Assembly: GCA_959602045.1 (NCBI GenBank)
Contig: CAUGRT010000025.1
Coordinates: forward strand, 1-42,352
Reading direction: 5' to 3'
DNA length: 42,352 nucleotides
Source of the DNA: an uncultured Clostridia bacterium
GTDB lineage: Bacteria > Bacillota > Clostridia > UBA1381
Both the position numbers and the translations under genes were made by a program. The stretch's first letter is position 1, and each line of letters starts with the position of its first letter. Shown piece after piece: positions 23,380 to 31,692 of this stretch. The notes beneath the pieces were generated by a model that did not search any database, was not told where the DNA came from, and was given only the letters and a program-made list of their open reading frames with translations.

Positions 23380-24435
23380 ATGAAAATGACAATGCGTTAT
23401 TACGGAAAGGGATTTGACAGCGTAACTTTGGAGCAGCTGCGCCAGATTCGTTATGTTGAGGGATTAATCAGTACATTATATGCAAAGCAGGCAGGCGAGT
23501 TGTGGACTCGTGAGGAAATCGCGGCATTAAAAAAGGAGATTACCGATGGCGGCTTGGAGCTTTCGGGAATCGAGAGCGTTAATGTCCATGACGCGATCAA
23601 GATCGGTTCGCCGGATCGCGATCAATATATCGAAAATTACATCAAGACACTTGAAAATCTGGGTGAGGAAAAAATTGATTTGGTATGCTATAATTTCATG
23701 CCGATTTTTGACTGGACAAGAAGTAATCTTGCAAAGCCGCGCCCGGATGGTTCTACGGTACTGGCATACGATCAGAAAGAAATCGACAAGATCAATCCGG
23801 ATGAGATTTTTGCCAATGTGGAAAAGATGTCTGATGGATTTGTTATGCCCGGATGGGAGCCGGAAAGATTGGCGAAGATTAAGGAGCTGTTCGCCGCTTA
23901 TGCGGATGTTGATGCGGAGAAGCTATTCCAAAACCTTGTCTATTTCCTGAAAGCCATTATGCCGACCTGTGAAAAATACGGAATCAAAATGGCGATTCAT
24001 CCGGATGATCCGGCATGGAGCGTGTTCGGTCTTTCCCGAATCATTACGTCTAAGGAGAATTTAGTGCGCTTGATGGAGGCTGTTCCGAGCGTTTATAATG
24101 GCGTAACGCTTTGCACCGGTTCTCTCGGCTCAAATCCGGATAATGATTTGATTGATATTATTCATGCGCTGAAAGGGCGGATTCATTTTGCGCATGTCCG
24201 CAATATTCGCCATACCGGCCCGGGACAATTTGAAGAAGCATGCCATCTCAGCGCTGATGGGTCTTACGATATGGCGGCAATTATCAGAGCTTTGCGTGAA
24301 ACCGGCTTTGACGGCGTTATTCGTCCCGATCACGGCAGAATGTTGTGGGGCGAAAAGGCAATTCCCGGCTACGGCTTATATGACCGCGCTTTGGGCGCTG
24401 CGTACCTGTGCGGTCTTTGGGAAATGATGGGTTAA
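23380..24435 (+). CDS. uxuA: Mannonate dehydratase UxuA
   Basis: The 351-residue TIM-barrel enzyme dehydrates D-mannonate to 2-keto-3-deoxy-D-gluconate. Conserved segments include MRYYGKGFDSVTLEQLRQI, the metal-site regions MAIHPDDPAWSVFG and FAHVRNIRHTGPGQFEEACH, and the C-terminal VIRPDHGRMLWGE. The start at ATG 23380 follows AAAAAGGAGA and gives the canonical N-terminus. It follows uxuB. Its stop overlaps the stop of the convergent PdxR-like gene by 4 bp (TTAA). Confidence 0.96.
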   Translation: MKMTMRYYGKGFDSVTLEQLRQIRYVEGLISTLYAKQAGELWTREEIAALKKEITDGGLELSGIESVNVHDAIKIGSPDRDQYIENYIKTLENLGEEKIDLVCYNFMPIFDWTRSNLAKPRPDGSTVLAYDQKEIDKINPDEIFANVEKMSDGFVMPGWEPERLAKIKELFAAYADVDAEKLFQNLVYFLKAIMPTCEKYGIKMAIHPDDPAWSVFGLSRIITSKENLVRLMEAVPSVYNGVTLCTGSLGSNPDNDLIDIIHALKGRIHFAHVRNIRHTGPGQFEEACHLSADGSYDMAAIIRALRETGFDGVIRPDHGRMLWGEKAIPGYGLYDRALGAAYLCGLWEMMG

Positions 24436-25805
24436 TTTTTTCGGAAAAAGTCATGCAATACGCGGTCTAACCGCTCAAAGTCCTCCGCGCTGCATCCTGC
24501 ATATCCCAGGATCAGCGTCTGCGAGGGCTTTTTTTGCGGTGTGAAATAATAATCATCCAGCGAATATAGCTTGACGCCGCAGTTTAGTGCATATGCCGCC
24601 AATTCGGCGGCTTTTTTTGTTTGTGCGAGCAAATGCAATCCCGCTTTTTCGCCGCTGACCTTTAAATCATACTTTTTCAAAATTCGAATCAGCATTTCAC
24701 AGCGCTTTTTATAAATGTTCTTCATGCGGTTTAGATGCCGAGAAAAATACCCCTCTGCAATAAACCGATTCAGCGTATGCTGCTCAAACCGCGGAACCGT
24801 TGAGGTGTAACGGCAAAAGAGCGATTCATATCGCTCCGTCAGCAATCGCGGCAAAACCATATAAGCGATTCGGACAGACGGAGCAAGCGTTCGGGAAAAG
24901 GTTGAAAGATAAATCACCCGTTCACAATCCGTCAAACCCTGTACCGCCGGGAACGGACGGACGGAAAAATTAAATTCACCGCTGTAATCATCCTCAATGA
25001 TATACCGATCCTTTCCCTCACAGACCCATTCCAAAAGCGCCATCCGTCTGCCGATCGGCATGACCGCGCCGGTGGGGAATTGGTGCGAGGGCGTGATGCA
25101 GGCAATATCCGAATCCGTTCTTTGCAGCTCCTCAACGCACATTCCGTCTTTATCCAGTGCAACATAATTGATTTTACTTCCGCCGCTGCGCAGAATTTGC
25201 TCCGTTTTGCCATAGCCCGGATTTTCCACCGCATACGTTTTTCCCTTCAAAAGCAATGTCAGCAAGAGCATTAAATATTCAATTCCGGCACCGATGACAA
25301 TTTGTGACGGCATGCACCGAACCCCGCGAAATTCGCGCAGATACTGCGAAATACTTTCGCGCAATTCAAAATCTCCCTTGAAATCTCCGGAGTTCAGCAA
25401 TTCGGGGTTGGCGTACATCACTTCCTTGGAAAGCTTCACCCAGGTTGCATAGGGGAAGGACGGAAGATCGACGGCATTAGTTCGGAAATCGGCTGCATAT
25501 ACCGGCTTCGGAATAGGACGCTCTGCCGCGATGGCTCCCTCCGCGCTCATAGGCGCATTGATTTTCTGAACAAAATAACCGCTCCTCGGCCGCGGCTCAA
25601 CATATCCCTCCTGCACCAGAATCGCATAAGCCGTTTCAACGGTGTTCACGCTGATTCCCAGATGAGAAGCCAATGCTTTTTTTGAGGGGAGTTTATCGCC
25701 GGCGGTAATGCCGTGGCTTCGGATTTCTTCGGCAATCGCAGCATAAAGCTGCTCGTAAATCGGCGTTTTGCTCTGCCGATTCAGTTCTGCTGTTAAATTA
25801 AACAT
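24432..25805 (-). CDS. pdxR: MocR/GabR-type regulator, likely PdxR, with Arg in place of the PLP lysine
   Basis: The 457-residue protein fuses an N-terminal GntR winged helix (residues ~10-78, PIYEQLYAAIAEEI, LPSKKALASHLGISVNTVE) to an aminotransferase fold. It is divergent from pdxS-pdxT, 128 bp away, the standard setting of PdxR, the PLP-responsive regulator of PLP synthesis. The PLP pyridine-binding Asp (IIEDDYSGEF) is present. At the Schiff-base position, where relatives read TFSKTL, this one reads STFSRTLAPSVR with a CGA arginine codon. It may therefore bind PLP non-covalently or sense a different ligand. The ATG follows GAGGTCAG. Confidence 0.85.
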   Translation of the reverse strand: MFNLTAELNRQSKTPIYEQLYAAIAEEIRSHGITAGDKLPSKKALASHLGISVNTVETAYAILVQEGYVEPRPRSGYFVQKINAPMSAEGAIAAERPIPKPVYAADFRTNAVDLPSFPYATWVKLSKEVMYANPELLNSGDFKGDFELRESISQYLREFRGVRCMPSQIVIGAGIEYLMLLLTLLLKGKTYAVENPGYGKTEQILRSGGSKINYVALDKDGMCVEELQRTDSDIACITPSHQFPTGAVMPIGRRMALLEWVCEGKDRYIIEDDYSGEFNFSVRPFPAVQGLTDCERVIYLSTFSRTLAPSVRIAYMVLPRLLTERYESLFCRYTSTVPRFEQHTLNRFIAEGYFSRHLNRMKNIYKKRCEMLIRILKKYDLKVSGEKAGLHLLAQTKKAAELAAYALNCGVKLYSLDDYYFTPQKKPSQTLILGYAGCSAEDFERLDRVLHDFFRKN

Positions 25806-25833
25806 CTATCTGACCTCATAAAATATTCTTAAA

Positions 25834-25868
25834 TTGGCACTTTAAATGGTGTCAGTTCATGGTATAAT
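25834..25868 (+). promoter_or_regulatory. pdxS promoter region with a possible PdxR operator
   Basis: A perfect TATAAT lies at 25863-25868, 65 bp before pdxS, without a good -35 at 17 bp. Upstream, TTGGCACT (25834-25841) and GGTGTCA (25848-25854) form an imperfect inverted pair (TGGCAC/GTGTCA). The poor -35 and flanking half-sites suggest activator dependence on the divergent regulator. This is inference. Confidence 0.45.
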
Positions 25869-25932
25869 TATAGCTAAAAAGAACAACAAAGTCAAGACCG
25901 AATTTTCTTCGGCGGTGAAAGGATTGATTATT

Positions 25933-26811
25933 ATGTTAGAAAATCAGCAATTTGAACTCAACAAAAACCTGGCGCAAATGCTCAAGGGCGGCGTTATCAT
26001 GGACGTTACGACACCGGAGCAGGCAAAAATCGCACAGGAGGCAGGCGCGTGTGCGGTTATGGCATTGGAGCGGATTCCGGCAGACATTCGTGCGGCAGGC
26101 GGTGTTTCGCGTATGAGCGACCCCAAGATGATTAAGGGGATTCAAGAGGCGGTTTCCATTCCGGTTATGGCAAAGTGCAGAATCGGTCATTTTGCAGAGG
26201 CAAGAATTTTGCAAGCGATTGAAATCGACTATATCGACGAGAGCGAGGTTCTTTCACCGGCGGATGATAAATATCATATCAATAAGAGAAATTTTAAGGT
26301 TCCGTTTGTTTGCGGCGCAAAGGATCTGGGCGAGGCGCTCAGAAGAATCAACGAGGGCGCGTCCATGATTCGTACCAAGGGTGAACCGGGTACGGGCGAT
26401 GTTGTTCAGGCAGTAAGACATATGCGGATGATGCAGTCGGAGATTCGGAAATTAGTCAGCATGTCGGAGGACGAACTGTTTGAAGCAGCAAAGCAGCTTC
26501 AAGTTCCGTATGAACTGGTACTGTATGTACATGAGAACGGCAAGCTGCCGGTAGTAAACTTTGCAGCAGGTGGCGTTGCAACTCCGGCAGATGCGGCATT
26601 AATGATGCATTTGGGTGCTGAGGGCGTATTCGTTGGTTCCGGAATCTTCAAGTCCGGCAACCCGGCAAAGAGAGCGGCGGCTATTGTTAAGGCTGTTACC
26701 AACTACACCGATGATAAGCTGTTGGCTGAGCTTTCAGAGGATTTGGGTGAAGCGATGGTTGGTATCAACGAGCAGGAAATTGCGCTGCTGATGGCGGAGC
26801 GTGGTAAATAA
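25933..26811 (+). CDS. pdxS: Pyridoxal 5'-phosphate synthase, lyase subunit PdxS
   Basis: The 292-residue TIM-barrel subunit makes PLP from ribose 5-phosphate, glyceraldehyde 3-phosphate and ammonia supplied by PdxT. It starts MLENQQFELNKNLAQMLKGGVIMDV in two motif blocks. Characteristic segments are GACAVMALERIPADIRAAGGV, with the first catalytic Lys in VMAKCRIGHFAEA nearby, and IRTKGEPGTG. The second active-site region is NFAAGGVATPADAALMMHLG. A longer frame from 25846 exists, but ATG 25933 follows GAAAGGATT and gives the family N-terminus. It overlaps pdxT by one base (TAATG). Confidence 0.98.
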   Translation: MLENQQFELNKNLAQMLKGGVIMDVTTPEQAKIAQEAGACAVMALERIPADIRAAGGVSRMSDPKMIKGIQEAVSIPVMAKCRIGHFAEARILQAIEIDYIDESEVLSPADDKYHINKRNFKVPFVCGAKDLGEALRRINEGASMIRTKGEPGTGDVVQAVRHMRMMQSEIRKLVSMSEDELFEAAKQLQVPYELVLYVHENGKLPVVNFAAGGVATPADAALMMHLGAEGVFVGSGIFKSGNPAKRAAAIVKAVTNYTDDKLLAELSEDLGEAMVGINEQEIALLMAERGK

Positions 26812-27371
26812 TGAAGGTCGCGGTTTTAGCCTTGCAGGGCGCATTTATAGAGCATCGGCAAATGCTGCGAAAGCTGAATGTGGATTCGTTTGAGATTCGT
26901 CAGCGACCGGACGTGGAGCAGCCGTTTGACGCGCTGATTATTCCCGGCGGAGAAAGCACGACACAGGGAAAGCTTCTGCGCGAACTGGATTTATATATGC
27001 CTTTAAAGGAACGGATTGAAAAGGGAATGCCCGTATTCGGGACATGTGCCGGAATGATTTTGCTGGCAAAGAATCTCTCGAATGATGAGCGGCGACATTT
27101 TGCGACGATGGATATTACCGTAAGGCGCAACGCCTACGGCAGACAGCTGGGGAGCTTTTACACCGAATCGGAATTTAAGGGGATCGGATCTGTACCGATG
27201 ACATTTATCCGGGCGCCGTATATCGAAAAGGTCGGTGACGAGGTGGAGGTATTGGCACAGGTGGATGGTAATATTGTTGCCGCACGGCAGGGGAATCAGC
27301 TTGTCACATCCTTTCACCCGGAATTAAATACCGATACTCGGATTCACGAATATTTTGTGAATATGATTTAA
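26811..27371 (+). CDS. pdxT: Pyridoxal 5'-phosphate synthase, glutaminase subunit PdxT
   Basis: This 186-residue class I glutamine amidotransferase channels ammonia to PdxS. The oxyanion-strand motif PGGESTTQGKLLR, the nucleophile elbow GTCAGMILLAK (Cys near residue 78), and the catalytic His/Glu in SFHPELNTD (near 166-170) are all present. The start codon overlaps the pdxS stop, indicating coupled translation of the complex. The operon ends at a hairpin element followed by a terminator. Confidence 0.97.
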   Translation: MKVAVLALQGAFIEHRQMLRKLNVDSFEIRQRPDVEQPFDALIIPGGESTTQGKLLRELDLYMPLKERIEKGMPVFGTCAGMILLAKNLSNDERRHFATMDITVRRNAYGRQLGSFYTESEFKGIGSVPMTFIRAPYIEKVGDEVEVLAQVDGNIVAARQGNQLVTSFHPELNTDTRIHEYFVNMI

Positions 27372-27393
27372 AAGGAATTGCAAAATCTGAATG

Positions 27394-27492
27394 GGAAAAC
27401 CCTCTGTTTTTCAGTCCATGCAGGCGAGTTCTACTCCGCGCAGCGTAGCGGATGTCTGAGCCGTAATGGAGCGAAAAACAGAGGGTTCTTCC
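27394..27492. repeat. Dispersed hairpin element, copy 10 (long core)
   Basis: Arms AACCCTCTGTTTTTC and GAAAAACAGAGGGTT pair, and the outer GGAA/TTCC extends the stem. The long core reads GGCGAGTTCTACTCCGCGC then AGCGTAGCGG on the plus strand. The copy is 22 bp past the pdxT stop, in the convergent gap to an AraC gene. Confidence 0.9.
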
Positions 27493-27535
27493 AAGCACTG
27501 CATCCGGATGAACGGATTTTATAACAACCAAATAG

Positions 27536-27572
27536 AAGATGTCCTTTGTGTTTGGGGGCATCTTATTTTTTT
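27536..27572. terminator. Terminator between pdxT and the convergent AraC gene
   Basis: AAGATGTCC pairs with GGGGCATCTT (one G-U) and is followed on the plus strand by ATTTTTTTC. It overlaps the stop codon of the convergent AraC-type gene. Confidence 0.8.
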
Positions 27573-28339
27573 CTTATCGAATCCGGACTCTGACCGTACG
27601 CACGTCTGAACATGCGGCAAAAATAACTCACGTCAGTATAGCCGCATTGTTGGGCGATGGTCTTGATCTTGATTCCCGGCTGATTTTCGATCAGAAAATG
27701 CGCATGGTTAAGACGAATTTCTGTGAGCTTTTCAAACACGGTCATGGAATTTTCTTTATAAAAATCTTTGCAAAGTTTGGATTTCGAGTAGGGGTATACA
27801 TTGATTATGTCATCGAGAGTCAGCTGATTTGCATAGTTTTCCTCCATATAATTTAAAACAGAATCAAGAGGAGAGATGTCTTTTTTTAATGCTTCTTCAA
27901 AAAAATCAACAACAAGACTATATGCTTTGGCACATAACTTTGCCTCATCGCAGAATGTGATTACCTTATAGATTTCTTTAAACTGCAAATAAATAAGCGG
28001 TGTAATTTTACCCATGCAAAATCCGATCTTTGGCGTGTCAAAATATTCAAAAAGCTTGCTGCAACCATTTCCGTCGAATCCCATAAAGCATGTGACAAAA
28101 TCATCCCGGTATCCCTGGTATTCATGCGCTATGCCCTTAGGAATAAAAAACATGTCACCCTTTTGGATATTATAGACATCGTTCTCAAGACGAAGCATTC
28201 CGTTCCCCTGAACAATCGTAAAAATTTGATGAAATTTTGCGCTGATTGAAATCGGGGGCTGAGGGTAGTGAGCCGAAACTGTGAGTGGGTAGATCGGAAA
28301 CAGTTTTTTGGAGCGTTCGGTATAAAGACGTATTTTCAT
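27563..28339 (-). CDS. AraC-family transcriptional regulator
   Basis: The 258-residue regulator has an N-terminal cupin-type sensing domain (FHQIFTIVQGNGMLRLENDVYNIQKGDMFFIPKG in parts, residues ~37-70). Its C-terminal AraC helix-turn-helix pair reads NQLTLDDIINVYPYSKSKLCKDF...IAQQCGYTDVSYFCRMFRRAYGQSPDSIRK. It is only distantly like the AraC protein at 20285. No target gene is adjacent: it lies between pdxT and the mobile-element remnants, so its regulon cannot be guessed. The ATG follows AAAGGAGA. Confidence 0.9.
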   Translation of the reverse strand: MKIRLYTERSKKLFPIYPLTVSAHYPQPPISISAKFHQIFTIVQGNGMLRLENDVYNIQKGDMFFIPKGIAHEYQGYRDDFVTCFMGFDGNGCSKLFEYFDTPKIGFCMGKITPLIYLQFKEIYKVITFCDEAKLCAKAYSLVVDFFEEALKKDISPLDSVLNYMEENYANQLTLDDIINVYPYSKSKLCKDFYKENSMTVFEKLTEIRLNHAHFLIENQPGIKIKTIAQQCGYTDVSYFCRMFRRAYGQSPDSIRKK

Positions 28340-28458
28340 ATAGTTCTCCTTTTTGCAATATAGTTATATAAATACACGATAATCATCCTGATTAAAGTTC
28401 ATGTTGTATAATATAATTATATCAAGCGGACAAAGGACTGTCAAGAATTATTTATAAG

Positions 28459-28536
28459 GAGAGCAGCGAGGCGATCCGGGGCTGGATGCTGTTAAGCTTT
28501 GGATGTGCGTTGTTGTGTATCGGCTGGGGAAGTTGA
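28459..28536 (+). pseudogene. Possible 3' remnant of a membrane-protein gene
   Basis: A plus-strand frame without a good start reads EAIRGWMLLSFGCALLCIGWGS and then stops at 28534-28536 (split here only by its flanks). It has the look of a membrane helix at the end of a truncated gene. It overlaps the 3' end of the truncated recombinase on the other strand. It could be chance, given its length. Confidence 0.25.
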
Positions 28537-29178
28537 TACGGTAGGCGAATAATAAAAATATATAGCTTGCTTAGTCTTATGATTTACATACATATCAAAT
28601 ATCATGCGCACGATCTCGGCTTCCGGCTCGTAAATTTCAAGCGTTGGTTTTTTATCCACATATACGCGGCGATAACCGTAAGGCGGTTCAGTAACGTGAT
28701 ATCCTTCCGAAATCGTTTTCTCTGTACCTTTGCGCAGGCGGCGGCGGATGGCTTTCAGCTCTTGACGCGCAATAAATGACTGCATTTCTACGGACTGTTC
28801 ATCAATCTCATCCGTCAAATCATAAGTTTTGTTTTGTGTAATAATGCATACACCATGTTCTTGCAAGGTTTCCAGAATGATACCACCGTCTTTTTGCGAT
28901 GAACGTCCCAATCTGTCAATTTCCATACATAATACTGCGGAATATTTGTCAGCTTCAATATCTTGTAAAAGCCTTACCATTTCGGGGCGCGTGAAAAGTC
29001 CGTCACCGCTTACCACTTCTTTATAAATTTCCACGATATTTAGTTCCAGCTTTAGCGCAAGCTTTAAAAGGGTATCTGAATGGCGCGATAGGGTTTCGTC
29101 AATCGTTTCGCTTTCCGGATCTATACGGCTTTTTCGCAAATAGATCGCAACGCTGTCTTTGTAGCTGTCAAACGGCAT
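28492..29178 (-). pseudogene. Truncated large serine recombinase
   Basis: The 228-residue frame has the N-terminal resolvase catalytic domain (VAIYLRKSRIDPE with the nucleophilic Ser, MEIDRLGRSSQKDGG) and the start of the recombinase domain (EPPYGYRRVYVD...EAEIVRMIFDMYVN). Large serine integrases run to 450-600 residues. Here homology stops after MYVN and the tail (IYFYYSPTVSTSPADTQQ) looks unrelated, so the DNA-binding half is deleted. ATG 29178 follows AAGGAG, and a longer upstream frame to 29262 is unlikely. It is the signature gene of a former integrative element at 28.4-31.6 kb. Confidence 0.85.
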
Positions 29179-29273
29179 AAAAATAACACTCCTTTTTAAA
29201 ATTTTACTTGATTTTTTGGAGTGCATATGATACAATATATATGGTTCATGTGACATGTGCACTTATAAATAAT

Positions 29274-29307
29274 TCCCATCGTGTTTGCGCACGGTGGGGA
29301 TTTTTTT
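29274..29307 (+). terminator. Intrinsic terminator hairpin in the mobile-element remnant
   Basis: TCCCATCGTG pairs with CACGGTGGGGA around a TTTG-type loop, followed by seven T on the plus strand. No plus-strand gene now ends here, so it may be left over from a deleted gene. It overlaps the stop codon of the minus-strand gene at 29306. Confidence 0.65.
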
Positions 29308-29971
29308 AATATCCAAAATGACACCCGAATAAAGTTACGGTATCAGAGGTTATTCCTGCATACATTCCCGTAATCGTCTTGCGCATAATAGCATGTAAAT
29401 CCATATTCTCAATTTCCTCCTTATAAGACGAATCAAAAAACATGTATGCACTCATTCCGTCTTTCTCAAACATGATGTAAGGAGAACCGAGCGTTATCCC
29501 TGTTTGTGATATGACATCACAGAACGTATAAATGTTCCCTAAAAATTCTTTTTGCATTTTCTCCGGATTTGCTCTGTATTCTCTGATCATATTCTGCCAG
29601 TCGCGATTTTCGGAGACTTGAACCTGTGTCCCCATCTCACCTAATGCGTCATTGCCGACAGAAATCATAGAATCCTTGAGTGCATCAATACCATCTTTCA
29701 GCTTCCCGATTGCCCCATCCGATTCCGCGGCATAAGCGCCCGGAGACATATCGGCTTCATTGTTATTTTTCGGGATGTAGTAATAAGAAGAATCATTACT
29801 TGTCTGGGAATTGCCCGAAACGCTTCGGCGGCGCATCGCACTGCGCATAGCTCTCATTTCTTGATTATGCGCGTCTTTTACGGAATATGACGGCATGAAG
29901 CGAAAAGTTATCACCCCGAGTGCAATCACCGACAGACTAATTATGATTCCTATTTTTGCTCCTTTTTTCAT
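29306..29971 (-). CDS. Membrane-anchored or secreted protein of unknown function
   Basis: The 221-residue product starts with a Lys-rich n-region and a hydrophobic helix (MKKGAKIGIIISLSVIALGV), a signal anchor or uncleaved signal peptide. A basic, Ser/Asn-rich linker and a globular C-terminal part follow (EFLGNIYTFCDVISQTGIT, LHAIMRKTITGMYAGI). I do not recognise the family. It has a modest RBS (AGAGGGA) and lies between the truncated recombinase and the broken XRE gene, so it is probably element cargo or an accessory gene. Confidence 0.65.
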   Translation of the reverse strand: MKKGAKIGIIISLSVIALGVITFRFMPSYSVKDAHNQEMRAMRSAMRRRSVSGNSQTSNDSSYYYIPKNNNEADMSPGAYAAESDGAIGKLKDGIDALKDSMISVGNDALGEMGTQVQVSENRDWQNMIREYRANPEKMQKEFLGNIYTFCDVISQTGITLGSPYIMFEKDGMSAYMFFDSSYKEEIENMDLHAIMRKTITGMYAGITSDTVTLFGCHFGY

Positions 29972-30004
29972 TAAAATCCCTCTTTTATGTCATTCTAAGA
30001 TTGT

Positions 30005-30229
30005 TTATAATATTACGATTCGCATGCTCCAACAATCACGCTGATCGCACCAAATATGAAACTCATCCAACCCCATATCACCAAATCTGTGAATGCTCCG
30101 GAAATTACTTCCGGTTTTTATGTCGTATTGTTTACAAAACGGTTGTGATAAATTAACTATGTCAATTTGTTTCAAATCGCGTTCTCTCATCAATTGCTTT
30201 AACCGTTCAGCGGTGATTACCTTTTTCAT
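30005..30229 (-). pseudogene. Broken XRE-type repressor gene joined to a membrane-segment tail
   Basis: From ATG 30229 (after GAGGTGA) the product begins MKKVITAERLKQLMRERDLK and continues QIDIVNLSQPFCKQYDIK, the start of a phage/ICE XRE helix-turn-helix repressor. After YDIK the helix-turn-helix is not completed and the frame ends in unrelated residues (TGSNFRSIHRFGDMG). The next frame from the same point reads KPEVISGAFTDLVIWGW then MSFIFGAISVIVGACES and a stop, which looks like the end of a different membrane protein. An internal deletion that fused two genes out of frame explains this best. Confidence 0.65.
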
Positions 30230-30295
30230 TATCAAATTCACCTCATGAATACATTGTAGCATGGTTTGAATAATAAGTCAATAACAAACAAAAAA

Positions 30296-30314
30296 TGTTC
30301 GAAGGCATTGAACA
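30296..30314. promoter_or_regulatory. Inverted repeat between the XRE remnant and small plus-strand ORFs
   Basis: TGTTCGA (30296-30302) and TTGAACA (30308-30314) form a 7-bp inverted repeat with one mismatch and a 5-bp spacer. It lies between the divergent repressor gene and the small ORF at 30346, where an element repressor would be expected to bind. Confidence 0.5.
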
Positions 30315-30345
30315 CGATAACAAAACCGCATAGGAGGTGAGAAAC

Positions 30346-30390
30346 ATGGATAGCAAATACAATAATCGACAACTTAATGAAAGTAGTTGA
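30346..30390 (+). pseudogene. Remnant small ORF with a strong RBS (element accessory gene)
   Basis: An ATG preceded by AGGAGGTGAGAAAC opens a frame for 14 residues (MDSKYNNRQLNESS) before TGA. After the stop, the same region in other frames gives fragments such as AVEDSIGKLIFG interrupted by more stops up to about 30520. This suggests a decayed short gene. No function can be given. The rest of 30391-30588 holds nothing else. Confidence 0.4.
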
Positions 30391-30588
30391 AAGGCGTCAA
30401 ATAAAGAAAACGCACAGCTGAAGAGATCAGCTGTTGAGGATTCGATTGGGAAGCTAATTTTTGGCTGATTCCAATTTACGGTCGAATAGGAAAAGTCAAG
30501 AAAAAAATTACAGAGCAGTAAAATGATACAGATTGATAATAGGACAATCGGGTTACATAATATCATAAAAAAGGAGGGAGTGTTGCTT

Positions 30589-30801
30589 ATGGAATTATTA
30601 CCCGGATATGAAATTGAGTATCTTGACGCACATAAGATGATACAAGTCAAGCATAAAGGGTTAGGCACAATGCGGCTTATAGGCAATCCGAACCCCGACA
30701 TTGTAAAAAGACAAGAGATAGTGAATAATATTGCGGAGATACTTATGAGAGGAAAAGCACGCCGCGAAAGCCATAAAAAAAGCAACGTGACTAACTATTA
30801 A
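30589..30801 (+). CDS. Small conserved-looking protein of an integrative element
   Basis: The 70-residue product starts MELLPGYEIEYLDAHKMIQV and continues KHKGLGTMRLIGNPNPDIVKR, with a basic C-terminus. ATG 30589 is preceded by AAGGAGGGAG at good spacing, better than the longer frame from 30523. Small proteins of this kind are common beside serine recombinases of clostridial integrative elements, but I know no function. Composition and spacing suggest it is genuinely translated. Confidence 0.6.
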   Translation: MELLPGYEIEYLDAHKMIQVKHKGLGTMRLIGNPNPDIVKRQEIVNNIAEILMRGKARRESHKKSNVTNY

Positions 30802-30904
30802 AAGTCAAGAGTTTTTGAAAAGTTTTTCAAAGTTAAAAAAACTAAAAAAGTACATGGCAAATAAGCCCTGTATTGCAAGGACTTAAAAAATAGTAGGTTA
30901 GTAG

Positions 30905-31642
30905 TTACCTTACAAAATCAGCATTATATGTAATGCTTTTAGTTTGCAGCGTATAGATAACACGCAGCAGTTTTTTAACAACATGCGATAAAGCCACACG
31001 ATGAGGTTTACCCTCTGCACGTTTCTTAGCGTAAAACATAGCAAATGTCGGCTCATAATTTACAACAGTTTGAGCACAGTTCATAAGTGCATAACGCAAA
31101 TATGATGAACCATGCTTAACCATTTTGCCGGTTGTTTCGGATGTTCCTGATTGGAAGTATCCCGGCTCTAATCCGGCAAAGGAAAGCATTTGAGAAGCAT
31201 TTTTGAATTTAGAGAAATCACCAAATTCAGCTAAGATTACAGCAGCAGATTCAATGCCGATTCCCGGAACGGAAAGCATAGGCGGATTCATATCGGAAAC
31301 ACATTCCTTGATAGAAGCTTCCGTTTCATCAACCTTTGAATCCAATTGGCTGTAAAGTTCCAAAACAATCTGCATTTCTTGCAGTAGATAATCTTCGGTG
31401 TTTCCTACAGTGTTTTTAGCAAGTTGGCTGAGCTTTGCAAAATCTACTGTTGAAAATCTGCCACGAGATAATTTGCGTAGTGCTTCATAAGATTTAGAGT
31501 TCATGTTAGCAATCTTTTCAGGCGATGAGTAATTAGAAAGTATGTATAATGCCGTAACAGAAAACTTACCGCCAAAGAAAGGTTTAAACTCAGGAAATAC
31601 CTTGTCTAAGGACGAAGCAAGATATAAAACCGGTAAGCTAAA
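30905..31642 (-). pseudogene. 5'-truncated IS110-family transposase
   Basis: The frame is open from just after a TAA at 31645-31643. The first recognisable part is ASSLDKVFPEFKPFFGGKFS, the middle region of IS110 transposases, and an ATG occurs only at 31504. The C-terminal Transposase_20 domain is complete (LSVPGIGIESAAVILAEFGD, ASQMLSFAGLEPGYFQSG, SSYLRYALMNCAQTVV). The N-terminal DEDD (RuvC-like) catalytic half and the upstream end, which in IS110-group elements carries the bridge RNA, are missing. The element is therefore dead. Its truncated end is 19 bp from the promoter of the OLE RNA. Confidence 0.85.
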
Positions 31643-31663
31643 TTAATACCATGATAATTCTAT

Positions 31664-31692
31664 TTGACTTTTTTGCTGAAATATGATATAAT
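31664..31692 (+). promoter_or_regulatory. Promoter of OLE RNA
   Basis: TTGACT (31664-31669) and TATAAT (31687-31692) are separated by 17 bp, a near-consensus sigma-A promoter. It places the transcript start near 31699, exactly at the 5' end of the closing helix of the structured RNA. Confidence 0.88.

Noticed and set aside
27304..27561. ORFs across the hairpin elements encoding peptides such as SDIRYAARSRTRL
   Set aside because: These peptides recur because they are translations of the repeated hairpin core. They lack ribosome binding sites and change frame with each element.
28459..28536. attachment site (att) of the integrative element
   Set aside because: I looked for direct repeats flanking 28.4-31.65 kb and found only a 7-bp GTCAAGA match, which is not enough to support an att call.
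30243..30785. 180-residue minus-strand hydrophobic ORF
   Set aside because: It overlaps the small plus-strand genes that have strong ribosome binding sites, and reads as Ser/Leu/Phe-rich shadow sequence with no supported start.
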